Part shown: piece after piece, positions 53,511 through 62,314 of the stretch
Layout: each line of letters begins with the position of its first letter
Numbering within the stretch: position 1 is the stretch's first letter
Assembly: GCA_024343425.1 (NCBI GenBank)
Contig: BRLC01000014.1
Location: 1 to 64,000, forward strand
Length of the DNA: 64,000 bases
From: Rhizobiaceae bacterium MnEN-MB40S
Lineage (GTDB): Bacteria > Pseudomonadota > Alphaproteobacteria > Rhizobiales > Rhizobiaceae
Direction: 5' to 3'
Program-made: the position numbers and the translations under genes
Notes under the pieces: model-generated
Seen by the model: only the letters and a program-made list of their open reading frames with translations
The model's database searches: none
Told to the model about the DNA's origin: nothing

Positions 53511-53541
53511 GTATAGGTTTTGAAGATATTGGTATAGGTTT
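53511..53541. promoter_or_regulatory. Two direct repeats spaced 21 bp upstream of the dpp operon
   Basis: GTATAGGTTT occurs at 53511-53520 and again at 53532-53541, an exact 10-bp direct repeat with a 21-bp period, two helical turns. MalT-type activators bind directly repeated boxes, and such a regulator gene ends 14 bp upstream, so this is a candidate activator site for dppB. Confidence 0.5.
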
Positions 53542-53554
53542 CAGGCTGTAAGCG

Positions 53555-55465
53555 TCATGCGACCCAATTTAACGCGCGGGCGGCGGCGACCGCTTCCGCG
53601 CGTCTGCGGCATCCGATCTTGCGGTAGATATTCGACAGGTGAAACTTGACCGTCACCTCCGACAGCCGCATCTGGCGCGCCACGAACTTGTTGGACCCGC
53701 CTTCCGCGACCAAGGTCAGAACCCGCTTCTCCTGCCGGGTCAGGCCGGGCATGTCGCGCTGCGACGTCGCGTGGAAATGATCCAGCTTGCGCAGGTAACT
53801 GGCTGTTCCGGGCGTCGACAGCACGAAATCCGCTATCCGCCTGTCGTCGCGCAGCCTGTCGATAAGCGACCGCTCCCCGACGAGATGGGTGAGCGCGCCC
53901 GAACGCATCGAATCCTCCAGCGCGCGCGTGAACTGTCGTCGCGCACGGGTGAGGCTGCGCTGCGATCGCGCGACATAGGCGTCCCATATCAACAGCACAG
54001 CGCGCTGACGCCCGTTCAGATTGGGATTATTCAGAAACGCCTCGATCTGGCGCGCGCGCATGTCCCCGTCCGCGCCTTGATGGATGAGGTTTTTCAGCCA
54101 GGCCATCGCAATGCCGATTTCACGGCTGTCATCCAGCCGCGACAGAGCCTCCTCCGCCGACTCCACCCAGGTGCGATTGATCCTGGCCTGCACGGTGTTG
54201 AGCAGGTCCGCCGCCTCCTGCCAGCGATTGTGGTTCTGCAGAATATCGATCTGCCGGAAGGTGATGACATCGTGAAACCGATGCGATCGCCATTCCTGGA
54301 CGCGCCATTTCTCAAGAAACGCGCGCGCCGCCGCGACACCCAACTCGCCGCTGATGGCGAGGCTTCCGTAATATAGCGCCAGTTCGACGATGGTTGGCCA
54401 CAACTCGCCATAGGCGAACTTGTCGAACTCGCTGTTCAGATAGGCGACGAGCCCTTGCGCGTCGCCCTTCTCATAGGCGGTGATCGCCTTCAAAAGGTCG
54501 AGCAGCCGCTGATCTGTCGGAGAATCGAACGTCACCCGCCCGAGCGCGCTTTCAGCCGCATGCACCGCCACGTCGGCGTCCGGCACGGAGCCCCGAATGA
54601 GCGCCAGCACGCCGCGATGGAACTCGATGTAGAACACCATGAGGTGCGCGTCGGCGAGCCTGTAATGATAGGCGGCGCGATTGGCGATCTCCTCCGCCGT
54701 GCCCAGCTGCTGTTGCTGCATGCACAGCTCCAGCATTGTGTTGTAGATTGCGCCGCGATTGAGATGGTCTTCGAGCGAGAATTCGCCCAGCAGGTCGAAC
54801 ATGCATTGCTGAATACGCTTCGAATAGGCGACGTCTTCATAAAGGCCCATCAACAGGCGAAACGACCTAAACTCCAGTGAATAGCGGTCCGGGCTCGTGA
54901 CGACGCGTTCAATGTCGATGGCTTCCGGGCCTTTGAATTCTCGCAGGATGTGACGCGCCCTGTTGACGCTGCCTGACTTCAGGGCGTGCATCGCCGAACA
55001 CAAAACCACAGTCGAGTTTTCGCGGCGGACGTCATCGGGGAAACCGTCCAGAATCCGTCCGCAGGCGTCCTGGCCATGATAATGCATGAAGAAAATACCG
55101 CCCTGCTCGCGGAACCATTCAAGCGCGTCTTCCAGCATTCCGGCTTTCAGGGCCGCCAGGATGGCCGGCGCAACCTCTCCCTGCGCGTAAAGCGTCGCCG
55201 GCGGTAACGAAACTTGATCGTCCGCGGCCGCATCCAGCAATTGCCTGAAAGCGCGGCGCATGTCCTGCGACGCAAAGCGCGCGCGATCGGTTTCCGCGTC
55301 ATGCACGATCGCGCCCGGAAAGGCGGCCAAAAGACTGCGAATTCCGGCGTCTGACCGGCAATCCAGGCCGTTTTCCGTCAACGCCATTGCATCCAGCAAA
55401 TCGCGCTCGGCGCGCGGAATTCGCCGGATCAGATCGGCGGCGATCGTCATTAATGCAGGGTTCAT
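53555..55465 (-). CDS. LuxR/MalT-type transcriptional regulator lacking the ATPase domain
   Basis: A 636-residue regulator. The C-terminal 60 residues are a LuxR-type helix-turn-helix (LTRQEKRVLTLVAEGGSNK, MRLSEVTVKFHLSNIYRKIG). The rest is helical TPR-like sequence as in MalT (for example NTMLELCMQQQQLGTAEEIA). The N-terminal P-loop ATPase domain of MalT is absent; no GxxxxGKT/S is visible, so control may not need ATP. It is upstream of and codirectional with the dpp-hyuA-DUF917 operon and probably senses its substrate or a related signal. Confidence 0.82.
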   Translation of the reverse strand: MNPALMTIAADLIRRIPRAERDLLDAMALTENGLDCRSDAGIRSLLAAFPGAIVHDAETDRARFASQDMRRAFRQLLDAAADDQVSLPPATLYAQGEVAPAILAALKAGMLEDALEWFREQGGIFFMHYHGQDACGRILDGFPDDVRRENSTVVLCSAMHALKSGSVNRARHILREFKGPEAIDIERVVTSPDRYSLEFRSFRLLMGLYEDVAYSKRIQQCMFDLLGEFSLEDHLNRGAIYNTMLELCMQQQQLGTAEEIANRAAYHYRLADAHLMVFYIEFHRGVLALIRGSVPDADVAVHAAESALGRVTFDSPTDQRLLDLLKAITAYEKGDAQGLVAYLNSEFDKFAYGELWPTIVELALYYGSLAISGELGVAAARAFLEKWRVQEWRSHRFHDVITFRQIDILQNHNRWQEAADLLNTVQARINRTWVESAEEALSRLDDSREIGIAMAWLKNLIHQGADGDMRARQIEAFLNNPNLNGRQRAVLLIWDAYVARSQRSLTRARRQFTRALEDSMRSGALTHLVGERSLIDRLRDDRRIADFVLSTPGTASYLRKLDHFHATSQRDMPGLTRQEKRVLTLVAEGGSNKFVARQMRLSEVTVKFHLSNIYRKIGCRRRAEAVAAARALNWVA

Positions 55466-55597
55466 GCAGCGTAGTGTTTAGTGATCGGCCGGAAACGTCA
55501 ATGACCGGAACCAAGTCCGGCCATGATCGTTTCGGATACTGAGATAATCAGCCCGCCGCAAGCGGACGGGCATAACAAGACTCACGAGGAAATTCAG

Positions 55598-57397
55598 ATG
55601 TTACGCAGCTTGCTCAACGCCACAACCGCTCTGACCATCGTCGTCAGCCAGGCGACGACGCCTGCAACGGCTATCGCGGTCACCGGGGCGACGATATTCG
55701 CGGCCACGCACGCGAGCGCACAGACGATGGGTGACGCAAAACAGCGGCTGGACCAGGCGCGCCGCAACTTCGAGCGCGCCCGCGCCACCGGAGAAGGCGT
55801 GGAAGAAGCCAAGCAGGAGCTCGACGCCGCCCGCGCAGCCATGGCCGGCGCCATCGGCGAGCGTCGGGACAACCGTCGGGAACAGGCGGACAACCGCCAG
55901 CAACAGAGACAGAAGCCGCAGGACGCGGCTGAAAATGCGCGGCCGGAGCCGGCGCAGGATGCGCAAGGCGACAAGCGCGCAGCGGAAAATCCGGAAAAAC
56001 GCCCGCAACGCGCCGAGCGGCCCGAGCGTCCGGAACAGCCTGTCGAACAGGCGGCTCCCACACCCGAGCCGAAGCCGGTAGAAGAAGCCGCTCCGAAGCC
56101 GGAGCCCAAGCCCGTAGGGATGGAAACGGCTGCTCCCGAACCAAAGGAAAAACCCGCCACGACGGCTGACCAGCCAAGAAGGAACAACAAGAATGAAGCT
56201 GGTCAGCGTCAGCGGGGCGATCAGGATCGCCGGAACGCGGAAACGAACCGCAGCGAACCGCGCGACGCCGTGGCCGAAGAACCGCGTCGCAGACCGCCGG
56301 AAAAACGGCAAGCGGCGCCGCGTCCCCAACCGGACGCTCCCAAGCCGAAGCCGATTGCGGAAGCGCCCGTCGAACAGCAGATCGAAGCAGCCGAAGAGCG
56401 TCCGGTCGCTGTGGTTCCCGAAAACATCACCGAGCGTCAACGCGATCGCCTGCGCCGGGCCGAGCAGGACAGGCGCGAGGATGCGAAACGCAATCGTGAA
56501 GCGCTGATCGGCGCCGCCGCCGCAGGCATAGCCGTCGGCGTGCTGGCCCCTGCTCTCGGCGGACGCGTCGTGGAAGACGAAGGCGACCGTTTCGTCGTGG
56601 AGCGCGACGGCCGCTACTATGTTCGCAAGGACGAAAGCGCGCTCTTCCGCCATGACAGCAAGGACGTCGAATACGAACGCATGCGCAACGGCATGACGCG
56701 GGAGATCATTACCCGCCGCAACGGCGTTCAGATCATCACGGTGCGCGACCCCGGCGGCTACGTGCTGCGCCGCGTGAAGGTGTTTCCCAATGGCGAGCAG
56801 GTGGTCATGTTCGACACCCGCGACGACCGCCAGAGGCCCGTCAATTACGACCGCCAGCTTCCGCCGCTCCAGATCACCATTCCCTACGACCAGTATGTCG
56901 TGGAAAGCGGCGGCTACGGCCGTCGCCAGCTGGCCGACGTATGGTCGGCGCCCCCGGTCGCCGAAGTCACCCACGACTACACGCTGCGCGACATTCGCGA
57001 GAACGAACGCGTTCGCGCCATGGTTCGTCGTGTCGATCTCGATTCGGTCAACTTCGCCTCCGGGAGCGCCTATGTCGGGCCGTCACAGGTTCCGTATCTC
57101 GCCGACATCGCCGGCGGCATGCTCGACGTCATCGATCGCGACCCGAATGCGCTTTTCCTGGTTGAAGGGCACACGGACGCCGTGGGCTCGGACATCTACA
57201 ATCTCACGCTGTCCGACCGTCGCGCGGAAACCGTGGCGCAGATCCTGGTGGAGGCCTATGACGTGCCGCCGGAAAATCTGGTTATCCAGGGTTATGGCGA
57301 GCAGTATCTGAAAATCGATACGCCCTATGACGAATGGCGCAATCGCCGGGTGACGATCCGCAACATCACGCCGTTGCTGGATCGGCGCGCCGGATAA
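55598..57397 (+). CDS. OmpA-family outer-membrane/peptidoglycan-binding protein
   Basis: A 599-residue envelope protein. Start ATG 55598 is preceded by CGAGGAAATT and gives a signal peptide ending near HASAQT; the frame extends 25 codons upstream without a site. Residues about 50-310 are a low-complexity, strongly charged region rich in Arg, Glu, Gln, Pro and Ala (PEPKPVEEAAPKPEPKPV). The C-terminal 120 residues are an OmpA domain with VNFASGSAYVGPSQVPYLAD, LVEGHTDAVGSDIYNLTLSD and RRAETVAQIL, which should bind peptidoglycan. A glycine/alanine hydrophobic segment (LIGAAAAGIAVGVLAPALGG) precedes it. Related proteins are common in rhizobia. Confidence 0.87.
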   Translation: MLRSLLNATTALTIVVSQATTPATAIAVTGATIFAATHASAQTMGDAKQRLDQARRNFERARATGEGVEEAKQELDAARAAMAGAIGERRDNRREQADNRQQQRQKPQDAAENARPEPAQDAQGDKRAAENPEKRPQRAERPERPEQPVEQAAPTPEPKPVEEAAPKPEPKPVGMETAAPEPKEKPATTADQPRRNNKNEAGQRQRGDQDRRNAETNRSEPRDAVAEEPRRRPPEKRQAAPRPQPDAPKPKPIAEAPVEQQIEAAEERPVAVVPENITERQRDRLRRAEQDRREDAKRNREALIGAAAAGIAVGVLAPALGGRVVEDEGDRFVVERDGRYYVRKDESALFRHDSKDVEYERMRNGMTREIITRRNGVQIITVRDPGGYVLRRVKVFPNGEQVVMFDTRDDRQRPVNYDRQLPPLQITIPYDQYVVESGGYGRRQLADVWSAPPVAEVTHDYTLRDIRENERVRAMVRRVDLDSVNFASGSAYVGPSQVPYLADIAGGMLDVIDRDPNALFLVEGHTDAVGSDIYNLTLSDRRAETVAQILVEAYDVPPENLVIQGYGEQYLKIDTPYDEWRNRRVTIRNITPLLDRRAG

Positions 57398-57423
57398 TCC
57401 CGATCCCGAGGCTTCTACGGACA

Positions 57424-57452
57424 GGGCGGCCCGGAAACGGACCGCCCTTTTT
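57424..57452 (+). terminator. Intrinsic terminator of the OmpA-family gene
   Basis: GGGCGG (57424-57429) and CCGCCC (57442-57447) form a stem with a 12-nt loop followed by TTTTT, 27 nt after the stop codon at 57397. Confidence 0.85.
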
Positions 57453-57556
57453 CATGCCGGCAGCAAGATGATTTGCAAAACCGCACACATATGTGTTTGT
57501 GTTGGCTCTGAAGCCGCATCGTAAATTGTCAAGGCGGCCAGCATATTTGTGAGTCC

Positions 57557-58036
57557 ATGTCGTCCATACTGCGATATTTCAGCGACCGGGAACCGGCGCA
57601 GCTAACCGAAGGCGAAATCATAATGACGGAGGGCCACCGCTCGGATCGGCTTTTCGTCCTGGCGGAAGGCGCGCTCGAGGTTTACCGGGGCGACGTCTCG
57701 ATCGCCATGGTCACCGAGCCCGGTTCTGTCTTCGGTGAAATGTCGATCCTGCTGGATGCCGATCACACGGCCAACGTGCGCGCGGCGACCGATGCGAAGG
57801 TGCATATCGTCGACGGCGCCAAGAAGTTTATCGAAGACAATCCGTCTTTCCTTCTGCCCATCGCCCATCTCCTGGCCATGCGGCTCAGCAACTCCACCGC
57901 CTATCTGGTCGATCTCAAGCGACAGTTTCAGGAATACAAGGACCATTTCGGCATGGTCGACGAAGTGCTTGAATCACTCGCGCATGAGCAGGACGAACAG
58001 TTCATGCCAGATGACGAACTTCCAGACGACACATAG
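57557..58036 (+). CDS. Stand-alone cyclic-nucleotide-binding domain protein
   Basis: A 159-residue protein consisting of one cNMP-binding (Crp-type) beta-roll, about residues 5-125, with the phosphate-binding cassette GSVFGEMSILLDADHTANVRA (Gly-Glu then a run ending in Arg). It lacks the helix-turn-helix of Crp/Fnr and any membrane part, so it probably acts through protein contacts. The acidic tail ends EQFMPDDELPDDT. Its last 35 bp overlap the convergent metallophosphoesterase gene. The window also encodes a class III cyclase and a phosphodiesterase, so a cAMP response is plausible. Confidence 0.85.
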   Translation: MSSILRYFSDREPAQLTEGEIIMTEGHRSDRLFVLAEGALEVYRGDVSIAMVTEPGSVFGEMSILLDADHTANVRAATDAKVHIVDGAKKFIEDNPSFLLPIAHLLAMRLSNSTAYLVDLKRQFQEYKDHFGMVDEVLESLAHEQDEQFMPDDELPDDT

Positions 58037-58808
58037 TAAAAACCCAGTCCGGAACGTCCTCGGTCCAGTCCTCAGCCGTCGGAAGCGGTTCGCTCAAATT
58101 GGCGCGGCGCGTTCCCGATTGGCCGCGCCAATAGACCTGCCACGTTTCCGTATCCAGGAGGATGTAGGACGGCAGGGCGCCCAACTGGTGACCGCCGTTG
58201 AAGACGATGGTCTTTCCGATACGATCGATCCAGGATCCTTTTGCAACGAAGGGCGCCTGGTGGACGTGACCGCAGAAGACCAGATCCGGCTGCCAGGTTT
58301 CTATCCAGTCATGCAGTTCCTGATCGCCGTAAGAACGCTTTCCGTTCCAGCTTGTCAGTGACCCGGCCGGCGGAGCGTGATGGACCCAGACCCAGCGATC
58401 CGGCCGCATTGCCTGCCCCTTGCGAAGTTGCTCCTCGATCAGTTTCTTGCCCGCGTCGCCGTCCCACCACAGGCACATGCTGAAGAGCGTGTCGTCGATC
58501 ACGATGGAATCGCCGTCGGTGTGGACGTTGTAGAGCCGCATCCTGTCGACCCACCTTGAACACATCTCACCCGCCGCATTGCGCTGGTCGAGGTCATGGT
58601 TGCCGGAACAGATCAGGAGCGGCGCCTTTTCACGAATCCGCCGAAAATAATTCTGGACGACCACCGCCTGCGCCTTGCGGTCGATATAGAGCGATATTTC
58701 CAGGAAATCGCCGGCCAGAACGACCAGATCCACATGCTCTGCGGCGGAAAGAACGAAGTCGTATTTTTTCAGATTGTAATGCAGATCCGAAACAATAAGA
58801 CACTTCAT
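58002..58808 (-). CDS. Metallophosphoesterase
   Basis: A calcineurin-like phosphoesterase of 268 residues with the metal motifs LIVSDLHYN, VVLAGDFLE, LLICSGNHDLDQ, WVHHAPPAG and VFCGHVHQAPF. The substrate is unknown; family members cleave phosphodiesters in nucleotides or lipids. The gene is convergent with the cyclic-nucleotide-binding gene and overlaps its 3' end by 35 bp, so the two transcripts would be antisense at their ends. Confidence 0.83.
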   Translation of the reverse strand: MKCLIVSDLHYNLKKYDFVLSAAEHVDLVVLAGDFLEISLYIDRKAQAVVVQNYFRRIREKAPLLICSGNHDLDQRNAAGEMCSRWVDRMRLYNVHTDGDSIVIDDTLFSMCLWWDGDAGKKLIEEQLRKGQAMRPDRWVWVHHAPPAGSLTSWNGKRSYGDQELHDWIETWQPDLVFCGHVHQAPFVAKGSWIDRIGKTIVFNGGHQLGALPSYILLDTETWQVYWRGQSGTRRANLSEPLPTAEDWTEDVPDWVFTMCRLEVRHLA

Positions 58809-58921
58809 GAAAAAAATCCGAACTCGAATGGCAGCAAACTATCGAGGTGAGACGCTTCGGACAAGCGGCGCGGTCAGGAATTCGGAAAAACCAATGATTT
58901 CATGGCGCAAATCCACAAGAG

Positions 58922-58955
58922 TTGAATCGGTTTGCCAGCGGATTGAATCAGTTTG
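58922..58955. promoter_or_regulatory. Two direct repeats spaced 21 bp upstream of the chagasin-like gene
   Basis: TTGAATCGGTTTG (58922-58934) and TTGAATCAGTTTG (58943-58955) differ at one of 13 positions and have a 21-bp period, about 55-90 bp before the start at 59011. This is the layout of a direct-repeat activator site; no regulator is assigned. Confidence 0.4.
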
Positions 58956-59010
58956 TGAGGTCAACAAGCGTCTTTCCGGTTCCCGCCGGTTGCTGTAGGG
59001 AAGATGCATC

Positions 59011-59373
59011 ATGAGGATTCGCGCCGCCATCGCCGCAATGCTGCTCTCTGTCTCGCCAGCGACGGCCAAGACGATCGATGCGGTCGTGGGCGCCACGCTT
59101 ACCCTTCGTCTCGACGGCATACCCTCCACGGGCTACACATGGCGCCTGATCGACGATCAAAGCAGCGGCCTCGATCATCTTGAATTGAAGGAGCTCGGCT
59201 GGGCCCCAGTCGAGGAAGGCAGCGCAAAGGTCGGCGCGCCACAGGTTCTGTCGATCGAGGTCACGCCGCTTTCGCCCGGCGACGCCAAACTCGTCTATGG
59301 CTATTTGCGTCCCTGGGAAGACGCACCACCTGCGAAGACGCAAGAATTCGAAATTGCGATAAAAGACAAATGA
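59011..59373 (+). CDS. Chagasin-type cysteine peptidase inhibitor (MEROPS I42)
   Basis: A 120-residue exported protein with a signal peptide (MRIRAAIAAMLLSVSPATAK). The three inhibitory loops of chagasin are recognisable: IPSTGYTWRL (NPTTGY loop), EEGSAKVGAPQV (central Gly loop) and YGYLRPWEDAP (RPW loop). Chagasins block papain-family cysteine proteases. It is a single gene with a direct-repeat element upstream. The target in this organism is unknown; it may be external proteases or an own periplasmic one. Confidence 0.85.
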   Translation: MRIRAAIAAMLLSVSPATAKTIDAVVGATLTLRLDGIPSTGYTWRLIDDQSSGLDHLELKELGWAPVEEGSAKVGAPQVLSIEVTPLSPGDAKLVYGYLRPWEDAPPAKTQEFEIAIKDK

Positions 59374-59413
59374 AGCGGGGCCGGCGCTGTCCGGCCAGCA
59401 ATCAGGAGGAAAG

Positions 59414-60478
59414 ATGATGAGCAACGACACAATGAAACGGATCGTGCTTGCTTCGCGGCCGGACGGATCACCTACACCGGACAATTTCCGGCTCGAGGAA
59501 CTGCCGATGCCGGTTCCCGGTCCCGGCGAGATCCTGGTCCGCACCATCTGGCTTTCTCTCGACCCCTATATGCGCGGTCGCATGGACGCCGGCCCTTCCT
59601 ACGCCGCGCCTGTCGAAATCGGCGCGACCATGGAAGGCGGCTGCGTCGGCCAGGTCATCGAATCCAACAATCCCAATTTCGCGGTTGGCGATTTTGTGGA
59701 TCATCGCTTCGGCTGGTGCACGCACGGCGTATCCGACGGCAAGGGCCTGCGGAAACTCGATCCGGAGGTCGCGCCGCTTTCGGCCAATCTCGGCGTTCTC
59801 GGGATGCCCGGAATGACGGCCTATGCCGGCCTCAACATTCACGGCCGCCCTAAGGAAGGCGAGACGCTGGTCGTGGGCGCTGCGACAGGAGCCGTCGGCA
59901 CAGTGGTCGGCCAACTCGCCAAGGCGCAGGGGCTGCGCGTCGTGGGCGTGGCCGGCGGACCGGAAAAATGCGCCTTTGCGACCGAGGCTCTGGGCTTCGA
60001 CGCCTGCCTCGACCACCGCGCGGCAAGCACGCCGCACGACCTGAGGGTGGCGATGGGCGAAGCCTGCCCGGATGGCGTCGACATCTATTTCGAGAATGTC
60101 GGGGGCAAGACGCTGGAAGCCGTGCTCCCGCTCATGAACACGTTCGGCCGCATCCCGATCTGCGGCGTGATTTCCTGGTACAACGCCGGCGGCCTGGGCG
60201 AAGGCGCTTCGGAAGGACAGAACCATCTGCCCAGAACCTGGCGGGCGATCCTCGTCAAGCGCCTCAGCGTGCGGGGCTTCATCGTGACCGATCACTACGA
60301 CCAGTTTCCCGAGTTCCTCGATCACGTCGGCCCGATGGTCAGGGACGGCCGCATAAAATACCGGGAAACCATCGCCGAAGGGCTGGAAGCAGCTCCGCAG
60401 GCATTGATTTCACTGCTTGAAGGCGGCAACTTCGGCAAGCAGCTTGTTGCCGTCTCCGAAGATCCCACACGGAAGTAA
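59414..60478 (+). CDS. NADP-dependent 2-alkenal/curcumin-type reductase (MDR family)
   Basis: A zinc-free medium-chain dehydrogenase/reductase of 354 residues like CurA and leukotriene B4 12-hydroxydehydrogenase. Blocks: LSLDPYMRGRMDAGPSY near the N terminus, the NADP motif VVGAATGAVGTVVGQLAKAQG, and DIYFENVGGKTLEAVLPLM. It reduces activated carbon-carbon double bonds. ATG 59414 has CAGGAGGAAAG just upstream; ATG 59417 follows. A thioesterase gene starts 9 bp downstream, so the two may be cotranscribed. Confidence 0.88.
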   Translation: MMSNDTMKRIVLASRPDGSPTPDNFRLEELPMPVPGPGEILVRTIWLSLDPYMRGRMDAGPSYAAPVEIGATMEGGCVGQVIESNNPNFAVGDFVDHRFGWCTHGVSDGKGLRKLDPEVAPLSANLGVLGMPGMTAYAGLNIHGRPKEGETLVVGAATGAVGTVVGQLAKAQGLRVVGVAGGPEKCAFATEALGFDACLDHRAASTPHDLRVAMGEACPDGVDIYFENVGGKTLEAVLPLMNTFGRIPICGVISWYNAGGLGEGASEGQNHLPRTWRAILVKRLSVRGFIVTDHYDQFPEFLDHVGPMVRDGRIKYRETIAEGLEAAPQALISLLEGGNFGKQLVAVSEDPTRK

Positions 60479-60487
60479 CCGCCAGAC

Positions 60488-60925
60488 ATGCCGACAGACA
60501 AGACGATCCCGCGCGAACGCGGCGCCTATTCAATATTCACGCCCGTGACCCTGCGCTACTCCGATCAGGATCCCAATCAGCACATCAATAATGTCGCGAT
60601 CACGGCCTATCTGGAATCCGGGCGCGTGGGCTTCATGCACAATCTGTTCGGCGATCGCCTGCCTGACCGCAGGATGGTGCTCGCAAACATGACTGTCGAT
60701 TATTTGCAGGAGATTCTCTATCCGGACACTGTGGAGGTCGGCGGACGTCTGGCTGCCGTGGGCGGCCGCTCCATCACCAGCCAGTATGCGATCTTCCAGG
60801 GCGACAAGTGCTGCGTCGTCTCGCAATCGGTCAACGTGTTCTTCAATCCGGAAACACGCCGGTCCATGGCGGCGCCCGACGACATTCGGCAGTTTCTCGA
60901 CGATCAGATGGCTGCGCTGACCTGA
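60488..60925 (+). CDS. Hotdog-fold acyl-CoA thioesterase
   Basis: A 145-residue thioesterase of the 4-hydroxybenzoyl-CoA type. The motif LRYSDQDPNQHINNVAITAYLE carries the catalytic Asp and His/Asn pattern (D-x-D-x3-H-x-NN), followed by DYLQEILYPDTVEVGG. It hydrolyses an acyl-CoA thioester in the cytosol. It is immediately downstream of the alkenal reductase and may release a product of a related pathway; the substrate cannot be read from sequence. Confidence 0.83.
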   Translation: MPTDKTIPRERGAYSIFTPVTLRYSDQDPNQHINNVAITAYLESGRVGFMHNLFGDRLPDRRMVLANMTVDYLQEILYPDTVEVGGRLAAVGGRSITSQYAIFQGDKCCVVSQSVNVFFNPETRRSMAAPDDIRQFLDDQMAALT

Positions 60926-60961
60926 TTTCGCCGCCGGGCGACGGCGCGAGACAACGGATCA

Positions 60962-62314
60962 TCAGTCAGCGTCGTCGCCGGTTTCCGTCGTCTCTTTGTG
61001 GCCACACGCCTCCGGTGTCGTATTGATCCAGAAGTCGGCATAGCAGCCTTCCCGCCAGACGCCTTCGTGGCGCTCTCCATTGATATCTTCGTAGTAACCA
61101 GGCCCGTGCGGCTTGCCTTCAGCGAATTCTCCCGAGAATAAAGTCCCGTCATACCACGTGAGAACGCCTTCGCCGTGATAGAGATTATTGCTGAATTCGC
61201 CTGTGTAGACACTACCAGCGTGGCTGACGAGCACACCTTGGCCATGCGCCATTCCTTTCTGAAAATGTCCGGCATATTGATCGCCGTTTTCAAATGCGAG
61301 GAAACCCTCGCCTTCCAGAAAGCCTTCAACGAAGTCGCCTTCATAGAAGTGACCCTCCGCCGAGATATATTTGCCGCGTCCGGTGCGAACCCCCTCCATG
61401 AACGCGCCTTCGTAACGATGGCCATCCGGCCATTCCAGGACGCCGTAGCCGTGCCTCTGGCTCGCGAGATACTCACCGCGATAGACAAGGCCGTCCGGCT
61501 TTTCATATACGCCGTAACCCTCGCGCTCATTGTCGACATATCGCCCCGTATATCGCGTGCCATCAGGCCCTTCGTAAATGCCGAAACCGTTGCGCGCGCT
61601 GTTGGCGAATGAACCGACATAGCGGGATCCGTTCTTGAAACTGAAGACGCCGAACCCCTCGCGTCTCCCGTCGACATACTCACCTTCGTACCGGTTTCCA
61701 CTCTTCGCCCAGGTGTAGACGCCCCGACCGTTTCTCTTGCCATTGGCATGATCGCCTTCGAAGCGATCGCCGCTTGGCCAGGACTTCACGCCGTGACCGT
61801 GATAACGACCGTCGCGAAACCCGCCTTCGTAACGCGCGCCGTCTCCGGGAATCGAAACGCCGTATCCATCCATAACGCCGTTCTTCAGTTGCCCCTCATA
61901 GGAGCCTTCGCGCCACTCGCCTTTGAGAAGATACCTGAAGGAAACGCGTCCTGACCCACTGGCCACGCCGTCAATGCAGGATCCCTCATAGCTTATCGTT
62001 TCCTGCGCCTGGGGGTGGGAATTCCTGACCAGACACGCTTGTCCTTCGGCCATTTGCATTCTGGATTTCGTGGCGGGATGGTCCCGCTTCAGGCGGCCGA
62101 TCAGATCGTCGTCGACAAGTCCTGTTTCCGTAAGTTTCCAGTCGCTCTGATAGAGACGGATCGCCTTCGCCAGCGCGTCACGATCGGCGTCCACCTCATC
62201 GAGATAGCCGAAATTGAACAATAATCGTCTTGCTTCATCAAATGGACTGTTCGGCGTTTCCCCCGTTAGGGCCGGGACCGTCAGCGCCAGAAGAAGTGTC
62301 AGAATGCGGATCAT
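60962..62314 (-). CDS. Exported MORN-repeat protein
   Basis: A 450-residue protein from ATG 62314, with a signal peptide (MIRILTLLLALTVPALTG), an N-terminal segment resembling a peptidoglycan-binding helix bundle (DALAKAIRLYQSDWKLTETG), and then about 12 full 23-residue MORN repeats of the form YEGxFxxGxxxGxGVxxxxDGxR, plus degenerate ones at both ends. MORN repeats make flat beta surfaces that bind lipids or proteins. It is convergent with the thioesterase gene. The cell location is probably periplasm or outer surface. Confidence 0.85.
   Translation of the reverse strand: MIRILTLLLALTVPALTGETPNSPFDEARRLLFNFGYLDEVDADRDALAKAIRLYQSDWKLTETGLVDDDLIGRLKRDHPATKSRMQMAEGQACLVRNSHPQAQETISYEGSCIDGVASGSGRVSFRYLLKGEWREGSYEGQLKNGVMDGYGVSIPGDGARYEGGFRDGRYHGHGVKSWPSGDRFEGDHANGKRNGRGVYTWAKSGNRYEGEYVDGRREGFGVFSFKNGSRYVGSFANSARNGFGIYEGPDGTRYTGRYVDNEREGYGVYEKPDGLVYRGEYLASQRHGYGVLEWPDGHRYEGAFMEGVRTGRGKYISAEGHFYEGDFVEGFLEGEGFLAFENGDQYAGHFQKGMAHGQGVLVSHAGSVYTGEFSNNLYHGEGVLTWYDGTLFSGEFAEGKPHGPGYYEDINGERHEGVWREGCYADFWINTTPEACGHKETTETGDDAD

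Noticed and set aside
55601..56974. Long minus-strand frame opposite the OmpA-family gene
   Set aside because: An antisense shadow caused by the biased Arg/Glu/Pro/Ala coding of the real gene.
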